Source: Paraburkholderia polaris (lineage in GTDB: Bacteria > Pseudomonadota > Gammaproteobacteria > Burkholderiales > Burkholderiaceae). From it: a stretch of DNA of 64,000 nucleotides. The notes under the pieces are model-generated. The model did no database searches, was not told the origin of the DNA, and was given only the letters and a program-made list of their open reading frames with translations. Of this stretch, positions 17,338-25,874 are shown piece by piece (the stretch's first letter is position 1; every line of letters starts with the position of its first letter). The stretch covers positions 1 to 64,000 of the forward strand of contig NZ_JABBGJ010000018.1 of assembly GCF_012927345.1 (NCBI RefSeq). The letters are read 5' to 3'. The position numbers and the translations under genes were made by a program.

Positions 17338-18639
17338 TTAAACGTTGAGTTCACGCCCTCGGGTTTCCGGCAACGTCAGCGCGGCGAGGATCACGACACC
17401 GTATGCCACCGCGGCGAATACACCGATGGCGTGACCGAGTGTCATGGTCTGCGAGACGTAGCCGATCAGGAACGGAAACGTCGCGCCGACCGCCCGCCCG
17501 ACGTTGTAGCAGAACCCTTGGCCGGAGCCGCGAATGCGTGTCGGAAACAGTTCGGTGAGGAACGCGCCCATTCCCGAGAAAATGCCCGACGCGCAGAAGC
17601 CGAGCGGGAAACCGAGCACGAGCATCGTGAGGTTATCGAGCGGCAGTTGCGTGTAGATCAACGCGATCGCACACGAGGCCAGCGCGAACGCGATGAAGGC
17701 GCGCTTGCGGCCGATTTTGTCGCTGACGTAAGCGCCCGTCAGATAGCCACAGTACGAACCGACGATCACTACGCCCAGATAGCTGCCGGTGCCGATCACG
17801 CTCAGATGCCGCTCGGTTTTCAGATACGTCGGCAGCCACGTAGTCACCGCGTAGTAGCCGCCTTGCACGCCGGTTGCGAGAATGGACGCGCGCAGCGTCG
17901 TCCAGACGATGTCGCCGCGGAAGATGTCGAGCAGCGAAGGGCGCGTGTGTGCCGCGGCTTGCGCTTCTTTCTGCTGCCGATGCACCGCCGGCTCTTCGAC
18001 GAAGCGGCGGATCCAGATCACGAACGGCGCCGGCGCGATACCGATCGCGAACAGCACGCGCCACGCGTAAGCGGCCGGTACCCATGAAAACACGGCCATG
18101 AACAGCAGCGTCGCCACGCCCCAGCCGATCGCCCAGCCTGCCTGCACCAGACCGACCGCCTTGCCGCGGTCACGCGGACGGATGACTTCGCCGATCAGCA
18201 CCGCGCCCGCTGTCCATTCGCCGCCGAAGCCGAGCCCCATCAGTCCGCGCGCCCACAGCAACTGCGAGAAGTTCTGCGCCAGCGCGCAAGCCAGCGTGAA
18301 CACCGCGAACCAGAGAATCGTGATCTGCAAGGTTTTCACCCGGCCGATGCGATCGGACAGCACACCGGCCGCCCAGCCGCCGAGTGCCGAACTCAGCAGT
18401 GTGACCGTACCGATGAGACCGGCGTCGCCGCGCGTGATGCCCCATGTCGCAATCAGCGTCGGAATCACGAAGCTCAGGAATTGCGTGTCCATTGCGTCGA
18501 GCACGTAGCCGATCTTGCAGCTCCAGAACGCACGCTTTTCGCCGGTGGAAATCTGCCGATACCACGCGAACGGTCCTTTCCCTGTGCCAGGCACGTCGTA
18601 GCACTCGGCGTCTGCGGTCAATTGCGCTTCGGTTTTCAT
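17338..18639 (-). CDS. MFS transporter (organic acid/H+ symporter type)
   Basis: A 433-residue protein with 12 predicted transmembrane helices. The MFS A-motif loop after helix 2 is GVLSDRIGRVKTL and the equivalent second-half loop is AYVSDKIGRKRAF. The order of features resembles sugar/metabolite:H+ symporters such as the AAHS and sialic acid/carboxylate groups. It follows the DUF1445 gene by 78 nt on the same strand and is likely cotranscribed under the divergent LysR regulator, so it may import the substrate of that enzyme. The substrate is unknown. Confidence 0.9.
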   Translation of the reverse strand: MKTEAQLTADAECYDVPGTGKGPFAWYRQISTGEKRAFWSCKIGYVLDAMDTQFLSFVIPTLIATWGITRGDAGLIGTVTLLSSALGGWAAGVLSDRIGRVKTLQITILWFAVFTLACALAQNFSQLLWARGLMGLGFGGEWTAGAVLIGEVIRPRDRGKAVGLVQAGWAIGWGVATLLFMAVFSWVPAAYAWRVLFAIGIAPAPFVIWIRRFVEEPAVHRQQKEAQAAAHTRPSLLDIFRGDIVWTTLRASILATGVQGGYYAVTTWLPTYLKTERHLSVIGTGSYLGVVIVGSYCGYLTGAYVSDKIGRKRAFIAFALASCAIALIYTQLPLDNLTMLVLGFPLGFCASGIFSGMGAFLTELFPTRIRGSGQGFCYNVGRAVGATFPFLIGYVSQTMTLGHAIGVFAAVAYGVVILAALTLPETRGRELNV

Positions 18640-18717
18640 GCATGGGCTCCGGTCGTAGTCAGTGGCCGCGTCTTGCCGCGCGGCTTGCGGTTGGGATAAA
18701 GGATAAAAACGCCGCGG

Positions 18718-19497
18718 CTAGAGAACCGCCAGCGTGGTGTTGGGAATGTCGGTGACGAGCATGTGCCCCGGTTTGTGCGCGATCGCAAACGGCAAGCGCG
18801 CGCTTTCTATTGCGGCTTGCGGTGTGACGCCACAGGCCCAGAACACAGGTAACTCGTCGCTGCGCACTTCGACTGCATCGCCGAAATCGGGCCGTGCGAT
18901 GTCGCGAATGCCGATCAGCGAGGGATCGCCGATATGAACCGGCGCGCCATGTACCGCGGGAAAACGGCTGGTGATCTGGATGGCGCGGATCGCGTCGGCG
19001 GCTTTCATCGGCCGCATCGAGACCACGCGGTTGCCGCCGAATACGCCTGCGCTCACGTTGCGTACATGCGTTCGATACATCGGCACGTTGACCTGCTGTT
19101 CGATATGGCGCAGCGGAATGCCTTCGCGCCGCAACATCTCCTCGAACGAAAACGAGCAGCCGATCGCGAACACCACCAGATCGTCGCGCCACAGTTCGTC
19201 GAGACTCCGCACTTCCTCGGCACGTTCGCCGTGGCGGTACACGTAAAACGCGGGGACGTCGTTGCGTATGTCGAGATCGACGCCGAGCGACGGGACCTGC
19301 CATCTACCCGGTTCGCCGATGCCGAGCAACGGGCAAGCCTTCGGATTGAGCGTGCAGAAGCGCAGGAAGTCGTCGGCGTATTGGCTGGGCAGGATGGCGA
19401 GATTGGCTTGCGCATAGTCGCCGCAGTAGCCCGCAGTCGGCCCGGACAGGCGGCGGCTGCGAATCTGCTGACGAAACTCGGATGGCGTGTAGGACAT
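18718..19497 (-). CDS. DUF1445 protein (YcsI/D-glutamate cyclase family, putative hydro-lyase)
   Basis: A 259-residue protein. GPTAGYCGDYAQANLAILP, VFAIGCSFSFEEMLRREGIPLRH and the C-terminal FWACGVTPQAAI with KPGHMLVTDIPN are characteristic of the DUF1445 family. Its mammalian member converts D-glutamate to 5-oxo-D-proline; bacterial members are annotated as hydro-lyases of uncertain substrate. The frame opens at 19566, but the ATG at 19497 gives the normal family start (MSYTPSEFRQQIRSRR). It is divergent from a LysR gene and followed by an MFS transporter gene. Confidence 0.9.
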   Translation of the reverse strand: MSYTPSEFRQQIRSRRLSGPTAGYCGDYAQANLAILPSQYADDFLRFCTLNPKACPLLGIGEPGRWQVPSLGVDLDIRNDVPAFYVYRHGERAEEVRSLDELWRDDLVVFAIGCSFSFEEMLRREGIPLRHIEQQVNVPMYRTHVRNVSAGVFGGNRVVSMRPMKAADAIRAIQITSRFPAVHGAPVHIGDPSLIGIRDIARPDFGDAVEVRSDELPVFWACGVTPQAAIESARLPFAIAHKPGHMLVTDIPNTTLAVL

Positions 19498-19589
19498 GAA
19501 CGGCTCGACTCCAGCTAGGTCCGGGTGACTGATGGAAGCCAGATTAGTAACGCCAAAAATATCCATCCAGCGAGTTATTCTTGTGTTTC

Positions 19590-19606
19590 GTTAAATTAAA
19601 CTTAAC
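19590..19606. promoter_or_regulatory. Candidate LysR-type operator
   Basis: A 17-nt AT-rich near-palindrome (GTTAAATTAAACTTAAC, seven of eight pairs match) lies in the divergent region, 93 nt from the DUF1445 start and 64 nt from the lysR start. That position suits a shared LysR-type binding site. It stands out from the GC-rich background. Confidence 0.55.
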
Positions 19607-19669
19607 AGGGCCGCAGCGGTTTTGCGGCGATGATCGAGTGCTTCGGGGGCTGTTGGGAGAGCTAACGTC

Positions 19670-20608
19670 ATGAATACCCGCTTTGTCGAAACGTTTCTGA
19701 CGCTCGCGCGTCTAGGCAGTTTTCGCGCGACCGCCGCTGCCATGCACGCGACGCCCGCGGCGATTTCGTTGCGCATCAAAACACTTGAAACAGAGTTAGG
19801 CGTCGAGTTGATCGAGCGCGACGCGGCGGAGTTTCAACTCACGGCGCATGGCGAACGGCTGCTCGCGCATGCGCGATCGGTGGTGCAGGCCACGCGCTCG
19901 CTGCAACTGGCCGCGCAGGACGAAACCCAGGTGATGAAGCGGCTGCGGCTCGGCGTCATCGAAACGGTGGTGCATAGCTGGCTGCCGGACTACATCCGGA
20001 TGCTGAACGTCGAGTACAACCGCATCGTCGTGGACCTGACCGTCGACTCGAGCGCCGTGCTTGGGCCCCGGTTGCGCGCGGGCGAACTGGATCTCGTCAT
20101 TCAGGTGGAGGAAACCGGCGAGCAGGAAGCGTCGATCGTTTCGACCTTGCTGGCGAGCTATCCGGTGCGCTGGATCGCGCGCAACGATCTGATTCCGGCG
20201 AGCCGTGCGAAACATGTGCAGACGGTATTGCAGAAACCCGTGCTGACGTTCGGCCGTGGCACCGCGCCCCAAGTCGCCGTGGAAACGATCGTGGCGATGC
20301 TCGCGAAGCGCGCCGGTGTGCCGCTTGCGGATACCCAGGTGACTTGCATGCCGTCGGTGGCGGTGATCGTGAAACTGTTGCGCGATGGCTATGGAATTGC
20401 GGCGGTGCCGGCGCTGTTCGTCGAGCCTTTCCTGAGTAGCGGCGAACTGGGGCAATTGCAAGTGCGTCCGCTGCCGCCGCCGATCGACGTGGCCATGTAT
20501 TACCGCGACGACGCCGACGTGGGCGTGCTGGCGGCGTCACGTGTCGCGCGTAGTGCATGTGACCGGTATGCGAAGGCGATGGGGCGGCAGTTGATTGAGA
20601 GGCGGTGA
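19670..20608 (+). CDS. LysR-family transcriptional regulator
   Basis: A 312-residue regulator. The N-terminal HTH is clear (RLGSFRATAAAMHATPAAISLRIKTLETELG, about residues 15-45 in two blocks), followed by a substrate-binding domain. It is divergent from DUF1445-MFS, with a palindrome in between, so it most likely senses the substrate or product of that pair. That target is inferred from position. Confidence 0.93.
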   Translation: MNTRFVETFLTLARLGSFRATAAAMHATPAAISLRIKTLETELGVELIERDAAEFQLTAHGERLLAHARSVVQATRSLQLAAQDETQVMKRLRLGVIETVVHSWLPDYIRMLNVEYNRIVVDLTVDSSAVLGPRLRAGELDLVIQVEETGEQEASIVSTLLASYPVRWIARNDLIPASRAKHVQTVLQKPVLTFGRGTAPQVAVETIVAMLAKRAGVPLADTQVTCMPSVAVIVKLLRDGYGIAAVPALFVEPFLSSGELGQLQVRPLPPPIDVAMYYRDDADVGVLAASRVARSACDRYAKAMGRQLIERR

Positions 20609-20732
20609 GGCGGGCGATCAAAAATCACGCAAGACACGTCATTCGTCTTATGCCATTTGCCGTGCTACACTGTAATAACATTGTGTTTACTTTGATGCCC
20701 CGACCGTTTAGGATTTCACTTCAGGTTCAGCC

Positions 20733-20981
20733 ATGAAAACGACCATCCGCAGAATGGGTAATTCCCATGGTGTACTGATTCCGAAACCGATCTTGACCCA
20801 ACTTGGGCTGGAGGGCGAAGTGGATATGCAAGTTGAAGGAAACGCTCTGGTGATAAGGCGTCCGCAGAAAAAAGCGCGTGCGGGATGGGCGGACGCAAGC
20901 CGTTCGTTGGCAGCATCGAAAGACGATACGCTGGTGATGGGCGAATTTCCCAACGCCGATGACGCGGGGTTCGAGTGGTAG
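20733..20981 (+). CDS. mazE: MazE/PemI-type antitoxin (AbrB fold)
   Basis: An 82-residue protein with a SpoVT/AbrB DNA-binding swapped-hairpin (RRMGNSHGVLIPKPILTQLG, residues ~5-24) and an acidic, Trp-containing C-terminus (DDTLVMGEFPNADDAGFEW) that would block the toxin. Its stop codon overlaps the toxin start. It probably represses its own promoter in the 124-nt spacer upstream. Confidence 0.92.
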   Translation: MKTTIRRMGNSHGVLIPKPILTQLGLEGEVDMQVEGNALVIRRPQKKARAGWADASRSLAASKDDTLVMGEFPNADDAGFEW

Positions 20982-21295
20982 CGCGCGGCGACGTCTGGCT
21001 GGTCGCGTTGGATCCCACCGTCGGCAGCGAGATTCAGAAAACGCGTCCCTGCGTGGTTGTTTCGCCGGCCGAGTTGCACGATCATCTGCGCACGGTGATT
21101 GTCGCGCCGATGACCACGGCCGGCCGTGCGGCACCTTTTCGTGTCCCGCTCACATTCTTGCGCAAGAAGGGTTTGATCCTGCTCGATCAGATTCGCACGG
21201 TAGACAAGACGCGGCTCGTGAAGCGAGCCGGTGCGGTGTCGGATACGGCGCTATCGAATGCGTTGTCTACGCTGCAGGAAATCTTTGTCGAGTGA
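20975..21295 (+). CDS. mazF: MazF/PemK-type toxin (endoribonuclease)
   Basis: A 106-residue protein. RGDVWLVALDPTVGSEIQKTRPCVVVSP is split across the family's first strands; the Arg-Pro-Cys-Val-Val-Val core and the later IVAPMTTAGRAAPFRVPL and LDQIRTVDKTRL blocks fit MazF/PemK mRNA interferases. The GTG start at 20975 overlaps the antitoxin stop by 7 nt, the classic coupled arrangement. Length is normal, so the toxin looks intact. Confidence 0.93.
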   Translation: MVARGDVWLVALDPTVGSEIQKTRPCVVVSPAELHDHLRTVIVAPMTTAGRAAPFRVPLTFLRKKGLILLDQIRTVDKTRLVKRAGAVSDTALSNALSTLQEIFVE

Positions 21296-21329
21296 GTGAT
21301 GATGCATGCGTCGGGCGAATGGCCGCGTC

Positions 21330-22268
21330 CTAACGGCCGTCCCTATCGAGGCGCCGGCGCACAGTAGCGACCAGCTTGTCGAACGAGAAGCTGCTCGCGG
21401 CGAGCGCGGTGGTGTCCGGAAAGTTCTCGCGCGTAATGTCCGTCAACACCTGGCCCGGCGGCGCTTCGATCAACACGTGTGCACCCATTTCCTGCATGGC
21501 TGTGAGTGCGTCGAACCAGCGCACGGTGTATCGCATATTGGTAGCGAGGTCGTCGCGAATCGCTTGAGCCGTGTACAAAGGGCGGCCGCCGCGATTGCCG
21601 ATATAGGTGCTTTGCGGCGTGTGAAAAGGTACGTCCTGTGCGTACGCAACGAGTTCGTCTGTTGCCTGCGCGAGCAGTTCGCAATGCGACGGCACGCTCA
21701 CCGCAAGACGGATGGCTTTGCGCGCGCCTGCCGCCAGAGCGCGTTCGATGAACGCGTCCAGCGCACCATTTGCCCCGGCCATGACGATCTGACGCGGCGC
21801 ATTCACATTGCCAACATAGACTCGTTGATTGCCCGCATCCGCGTGCTGCGCGGCGAGTGTTTCCACTTGGTGTTCGGTCAAACCCGACACGGCCGCGAGA
21901 CCGTAGCCCGACGGGTACGCCGTCTCCATCAGTTCGGCGCGCTTTCGAACCATCCGTAACGCGTCGCCAAAGCGAATTGCGCCGCAACTGACCGCCGCTG
22001 CATACGCCCCCACCGACAGGCCCGCGCTGATCTCCGGCGTGAGTTGCTCATCTGCCAGTGCGCGCGTGATCGCCACGCCCGCGACGGTCAAACCGACCTG
22101 CACGGCTACGGTCGAGCGTTGCGCGTCTGGCGTGTCGAGTGTGAGTACGTTGGTGCCGAGCACCTGAGACGCTTCTTCGAGTGTGTCGGTCACGGCGCGG
22201 TGCTGCGGCAGACGGTGCAGGAATCCGTCCGTCTGCGCGCCCTGGCCGGGAAACAGAAGGGCAAGCAT
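21330..22268 (-). CDS. mdcH: Malonate decarboxylase subunit epsilon (malonyl-CoA:ACP transacylase)
   Basis: A 312-residue acyltransferase of the FabD type. LFPGQGAQ opens the protein; the nucleophile elbow is in GLSVGAYAAAV and the catalytic histidine in SVPSHCELL. MdcH first charges the MdcC acyl carrier with malonyl from malonyl-CoA. The ATG overlaps the stop of mdcG (ATGA); the frame upstream of it lies inside mdcG and is not used. It is the last gene of the mdc operon. Confidence 0.93.
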   Translation of the reverse strand: MLALLFPGQGAQTDGFLHRLPQHRAVTDTLEEASQVLGTNVLTLDTPDAQRSTVAVQVGLTVAGVAITRALADEQLTPEISAGLSVGAYAAAVSCGAIRFGDALRMVRKRAELMETAYPSGYGLAAVSGLTEHQVETLAAQHADAGNQRVYVGNVNAPRQIVMAGANGALDAFIERALAAGARKAIRLAVSVPSHCELLAQATDELVAYAQDVPFHTPQSTYIGNRGGRPLYTAQAIRDDLATNMRYTVRWFDALTAMQEMGAHVLIEAPPGQVLTDITRENFPDTTALAASSFSFDKLVATVRRRLDRDGR

Positions 22269-22960
22269 CAGGCATTGCCGTGAGCGGGCGCCCACGGATC
22301 GGTAACCAGTTGCGGGCCGCGAGCATGGCGCGCCATCACGCGTGCTTTGTCCGCTGCCCACTCGGCGAGCGCAACGCCGCCTGCGGGCGTTTCCAGTTGC
22401 GCATCCACGCGAATGCCGGCGCGTTGTGCGATTGCTTGCAGAGGGTTCAGCAACTGAATGGCCGTGTCGTGCGAGAGTTTTTCCGGCGCGCGGATCAGCA
22501 GATCGAGATCGCTCGAGAAAGTGACGGTGGGTGCCTGAGTTGCCAGTTCGAAGCCTGCGCTGCCAGTTGGTCCCCAGACGAATCCAGCCAATGCGCCGGC
22601 CGTGTCGCGTTGTAATGCGGCAAGGGCCGCGAAAGCCGGTAACGCATTGCGCTCCGCAAGAGGACTGCGTTGCGCTAACGCTTCTGGCGGCACGGCGGTT
22701 TCAATGTCGTCCAGATGCACCCACGTGCCGTAACGCTGCGACCGCTCCGCACCGCGCACACCGATCGCCACGAAGCCGTCAGTTGCGAGCGCGCGTCTCA
22801 CGACTGCATACGGTGCGCGTTCGAAAGACTCACGAACCCACGCCGGTTCGCCGTCGAAGAGTGGCAAACGATGCAAGCGCAGCAGATCATGCGGCCGCCA
22901 CCGCGCATCGCACGACAACGCGTGATCGGCGGCAAACGGCGGCGCGGCGCAGACCTGCAT
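22268..22960 (-). CDS. mdcG: Malonate decarboxylase holo-ACP synthase (phosphoribosyl-dephospho-CoA transferase)
   Basis: A 230-residue nucleotidyltransferase that attaches the 2'-(5''-triphosphoribosyl)-3'-dephospho-CoA prosthetic group to MdcC. WGPTGSAGFEL and the SDLDLLIRAP metal-binding Asp pair are the MdcG signature. The ATG at 22960 overlaps the mdcE stop as TAATG, which settles the start over an upstream in-frame codon. It overlaps mdcH downstream by one nucleotide. Confidence 0.93.
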   Translation of the reverse strand: MQVCAAPPFAADHALSCDARWRPHDLLRLHRLPLFDGEPAWVRESFERAPYAVVRRALATDGFVAIGVRGAERSQRYGTWVHLDDIETAVPPEALAQRSPLAERNALPAFAALAALQRDTAGALAGFVWGPTGSAGFELATQAPTVTFSSDLDLLIRAPEKLSHDTAIQLLNPLQAIAQRAGIRVDAQLETPAGGVALAEWAADKARVMARHARGPQLVTDPWAPAHGNA

Positions 22961-23775
22961 TACACGGCATCCCATTGTTCGGCGAGACGACGTCGCACTT
23001 CGATCGACGCTGCGCGATTCTTTTGAGCCGCCGCCGATTCGAGACGATGCGACAGACCGCGGCTGCCATCGCGCGCGCTGTGAATCTGCTCGGTCAACAC
23101 CTGACGCACGCGCTCGATTTGCGCGGCATCCGGCGCATCGGCGTCGACGCCTTCGATCAGTTGATCGAGCAGGCCCAGTTTGGCAAACGACGCCATCGAG
23201 TACGACATCGGCACAATGGTTTCGCCGAGTGCGTCGAGTGCTTCGACGGTGCGTCGTGTGACCCGGGCTGCCGCTTCCTTGCCCATTGCGTGGACTATCG
23301 TGCCGGGCGCGTCGAGTGCGACGATCCGGTTGGCCTGATAACCGTGCGCGAGGAAGGCGCCCGACATGGCCGGCCCGACGATCAGCGCGATCACCGGATG
23401 CCCGGCGTCGCGCGCCGATGCATACGCGTCGACCGCAGCAGCGCAGGCGAGGTGAATGCCGAGCATCTCTTCGCGGTAGCCGTACGCCTGACTTTTGACA
23501 TCGACGATCGCGACGATCGGGCGGCGCGTACCGCTCGCTTCGTCCTGCGTGATGGCCTCGCGCACAGCGCGCGCGAGTTGCCAGCCTTGCTCGAGCCCGA
23601 CGACGTTATCGGTCGCGCGCGGAAAGCGGTTGCCGGGATCGGGGACGACCGCAATGAAGCGCGCGGTCTCGCCGCCAAGCGACGCATCGCCGCTCCACAC
23701 GGGCGCCTTACCGGACGGTTCACCGGCTAGCGCATGGAACCAGCGCGCGCCGCGGCTGAGGGTGGTATCGCTCAT
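22960..23775 (-). CDS. mdcE: Malonate decarboxylase subunit gamma
   Basis: A 271-residue carboxyltransferase-like subunit (crotonase fold). VDVKSQAYGYREEMLGIHLACAA and GPAMSGAFLAHGYQA match MdcE. With MdcD it decarboxylates malonyl-S-ACP to acetyl-S-ACP in this biotin-independent system. ATGA overlap with mdcD and TAATG overlap with mdcG show tight coupling. Confidence 0.95.
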   Translation of the reverse strand: MSDTTLSRGARWFHALAGEPSGKAPVWSGDASLGGETARFIAVVPDPGNRFPRATDNVVGLEQGWQLARAVREAITQDEASGTRRPIVAIVDVKSQAYGYREEMLGIHLACAAAVDAYASARDAGHPVIALIVGPAMSGAFLAHGYQANRIVALDAPGTIVHAMGKEAAARVTRRTVEALDALGETIVPMSYSMASFAKLGLLDQLIEGVDADAPDAAQIERVRQVLTEQIHSARDGSRGLSHRLESAAAQKNRAASIEVRRRLAEQWDAV

Positions 23776-24647
23776 GCCTGCTCCTTACCGGGGATGTGGG
23801 GGTTGTACACGTCACGCATCGTTTCCGGCGTCACGCTGGCCGGGTCGATTCGCGCGAGGCGGTTGAGGAATGTGTCGACCTGTTCGCTGCGATGCACAGC
23901 CGGCACGCCTTGCGTGAATGCCGACCGCACGGCGGCGCGCACCGCATCTGCATCGTCATCGACCAGTTGATCGGCGAGCGCGGTCGCAGCCCGTTGTTCG
24001 CCGCCGATCAACTGCCACACGCGGCGCCGATCGCTCGCATCGAGTTCTTCGATACCGGCTTCCTGTTCGATCACTTCGGGGCCGTTCATGCCGAGCCGCC
24101 CCTGCTTCGTGACGACGAGATACGAGCACAAGGCCGCGGCGAGCGACATTCCGCCAAAGCAGCCGACCATCCCCGCGATCACGCCGACTACCGGCACATG
24201 CCGGCGCAACGCGACAATCGCGGCCTGCATCTCGGCGATCACCGCGAGGCCGAGGTTGGCCTCCTGAAGCCGCACGCCGCCGGTTTCGAACAGCACGACA
24301 GGGCGGACGATCTTGCCGCGTTCGCAGTCGCGCAAGGCCATTTCGAGCGCGGCGGCGATCTTGCTGCCCGAGACTTCGCCGATGCTGCCGCCCTGGAACG
24401 CGGACTCGATCGCGGCGACCACGGCCGGCTCGCCGTCGATGGTGCCGCGCGCGATCACGCAGCCGTCATCCGCCTGGCAGACGACACCTTGCAGCGGCAG
24501 CCACGGCGACTCGATCTTGTCGAACGGACCGAGCAGTTCGCGGAACGTGCCGGCGTCGAGCAGCGAGCGGGCCCGTTCGCGCGCGGGCAGTTCAATGAAG
24601 CTTTCGCGCAGCATTGGCGCGGGACGGGTGGTGGCGACAGTGTTCAT
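23772..24647 (-). CDS. mdcD: Malonate decarboxylase subunit beta
   Basis: A 291-residue carboxyltransferase-fold subunit, partner of MdcE. VLFETGGVRLQEANLGLAVIAEM and GVIAGMVGCFGGMSLAAALCSYLV are family landmarks. The frame is open far upstream through mdcC, but the ATG at 24647 overlaps the mdcC stop (ATGA) and begins a normal-length protein. It forms the decarboxylase core with MdcE. Confidence 0.95.
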   Translation of the reverse strand: MNTVATTRPAPMLRESFIELPARERARSLLDAGTFRELLGPFDKIESPWLPLQGVVCQADDGCVIARGTIDGEPAVVAAIESAFQGGSIGEVSGSKIAAALEMALRDCERGKIVRPVVLFETGGVRLQEANLGLAVIAEMQAAIVALRRHVPVVGVIAGMVGCFGGMSLAAALCSYLVVTKQGRLGMNGPEVIEQEAGIEELDASDRRRVWQLIGGEQRAATALADQLVDDDADAVRAAVRSAFTQGVPAVHRSEQVDTFLNRLARIDPASVTPETMRDVYNPHIPGKEQA

Positions 24648-24958
24648 GCGCCGTCTCCCTGTTCCGCCGCTTCGATGGCTTCCGCGAGCCGCAGCGCCAC
24701 GACGCCGGGTGTCGCGCCGAAGTCGTTGATTTCGATTTGCGCCGCGCCGTCGTAACGGGTGAAGAAGCGGTCGAGCACACTCTTCCAGATGTGGCTGTAA
24801 CCGTCGACGCTGGTCCGCACGACCACATGCGCGGTCAGCGCAGCGCTGTTTTCCGCCGGCGACAGCAGCACTTCCAGATCGCCCGAACCGACTACGCCGA
24901 CATGCGCGCGGGTCGTGACAGCGCGTTGCGCCGGATAGTCGAAGGTCAGATGTTCCAT
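24644..24958 (-). CDS. mdcC: Malonate decarboxylase acyl carrier protein (delta subunit)
   Basis: A 104-residue carrier. VGVVGSGDLEVLL near residue 25 holds the serine that receives the triphosphoribosyl-dephospho-CoA arm, and RFDFF-like/INDFGATPGVVALRL close the domain as in MdcC and the related citrate lyase carrier. It overlaps mdcB by 13 nt and mdcD by 4 nt. Confidence 0.94.
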   Translation of the reverse strand: MEHLTFDYPAQRAVTTRAHVGVVGSGDLEVLLSPAENSAALTAHVVVRTSVDGYSHIWKSVLDRFFTRYDGAAQIEINDFGATPGVVALRLAEAIEAAEQGDGA

Positions 24959-25872
24959 GAGGCTGAGTTCCCGCTAGCGTCGTGATGCGCCAGCATGTCG
25001 AGAAAGAGGGTGGCGGCGAGCAGATCGGCTGCACCGCCGGGGGATGCGTTGAGCGATAGCAATGCGTGTTCGAGTGCGACGAGGGCGGTGTACCCATCTG
25101 GCGTCGAGCTTCCGCCGGCTTGCAGCACGCGGCGCGCGCCTTGTTGTGCAGCGTGCAAACCAGGCAAGCCCGCGCGATGCAGCAGGCAGGTGTCGTCGAG
25201 CGACGCCATGATCGAAAGCAGGGCGTCGATGCGCGCGGCGTTTTCGCCGACTCCGTTGGCGCGCGCTGCGAGCAACGCGGGCAAACCGATATCGATGACG
25301 TGCGGAAAGCCGTCTTGTGCCTCACGGCGTGCACCGCCTACCTGATAACGCTGCCGCGCGCGCTCGCCGTGACTATCGGAGGGGGCGGCGAAGCGATCCG
25401 GGAAGCACGCAATCTGCGCTGCAAGCGTGCCGACGCGCGACGCGTTCAGCGGCGTGGCGTCGCCCGTCATCGACGCACCCGCCACCAGCAGGCCGACGAT
25501 CCAGATCGCGCCGCGATGCGCGTTGCTGCCACCGGTGGCATGCAGCATGTCCTGTTCGCCGGCGCGGCCGATTTGCGCGAGTTCAGCACGCAAAAGCGCG
25601 GATGGTTCACCACGGTGGCGCGCCGCGCGTGCGAGCGCCGCGAAGGTCGGTTCGAGCGCATGCGCCGAGCGCAGCATGGTGGCGAGATCGAGGTCGCGAT
25701 GCGCACCGCTACCGCGCCGGTCGACCAGCGCGGGTTTCGGCGTGAGTCGCGCTTCTTCGATCAGCGCGGTCACGGCGAAGCGCGCAAGCTGCGCATCTGA
25801 CGGGGCGGTTCGTACACTAATCGCCAGCCTGGTTGCCGTGACCTCGCGCTCGAGCAAAGCAGCGGGCGCCAT
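24946..25872 (-). CDS. mdcB: Triphosphoribosyl-dephospho-CoA synthase
   Basis: A 308-residue CitG-like enzyme that makes the prosthetic-group precursor from dephospho-CoA and ATP. TPKPALVDRRGSGAHRDLDL is the CitG/MdcB signature and LHATGGSNAHRGAIWIVGLL a second conserved block. The ATG at 25872 lies 2 nt after the mdcA stop; an upstream in-frame start at 25923 would overlap mdcA and is not preferred. Gene order here (A-B-C-D-E-G-H) places mdcB directly behind mdcA. Confidence 0.93.
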   Translation of the reverse strand: MAPAALLEREVTATRLAISVRTAPSDAQLARFAVTALIEEARLTPKPALVDRRGSGAHRDLDLATMLRSAHALEPTFAALARAARHRGEPSALLRAELAQIGRAGEQDMLHATGGSNAHRGAIWIVGLLVAGASMTGDATPLNASRVGTLAAQIACFPDRFAAPSDSHGERARQRYQVGGARREAQDGFPHVIDIGLPALLAARANGVGENAARIDALLSIMASLDDTCLLHRAGLPGLHAAQQGARRVLQAGGSSTPDGYTALVALEHALLSLNASPGGAADLLAATLFLDMLAHHDASGNSASWNI

Positions 25873-25874
25873 CG

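Noticed and set aside
23772..25334. 520-residue reading of mdcD including upstream sequence
   Set aside because: The upstream part runs through mdcC and mdcB in the wrong frame; ATGA coupling at 24647 sets the start.
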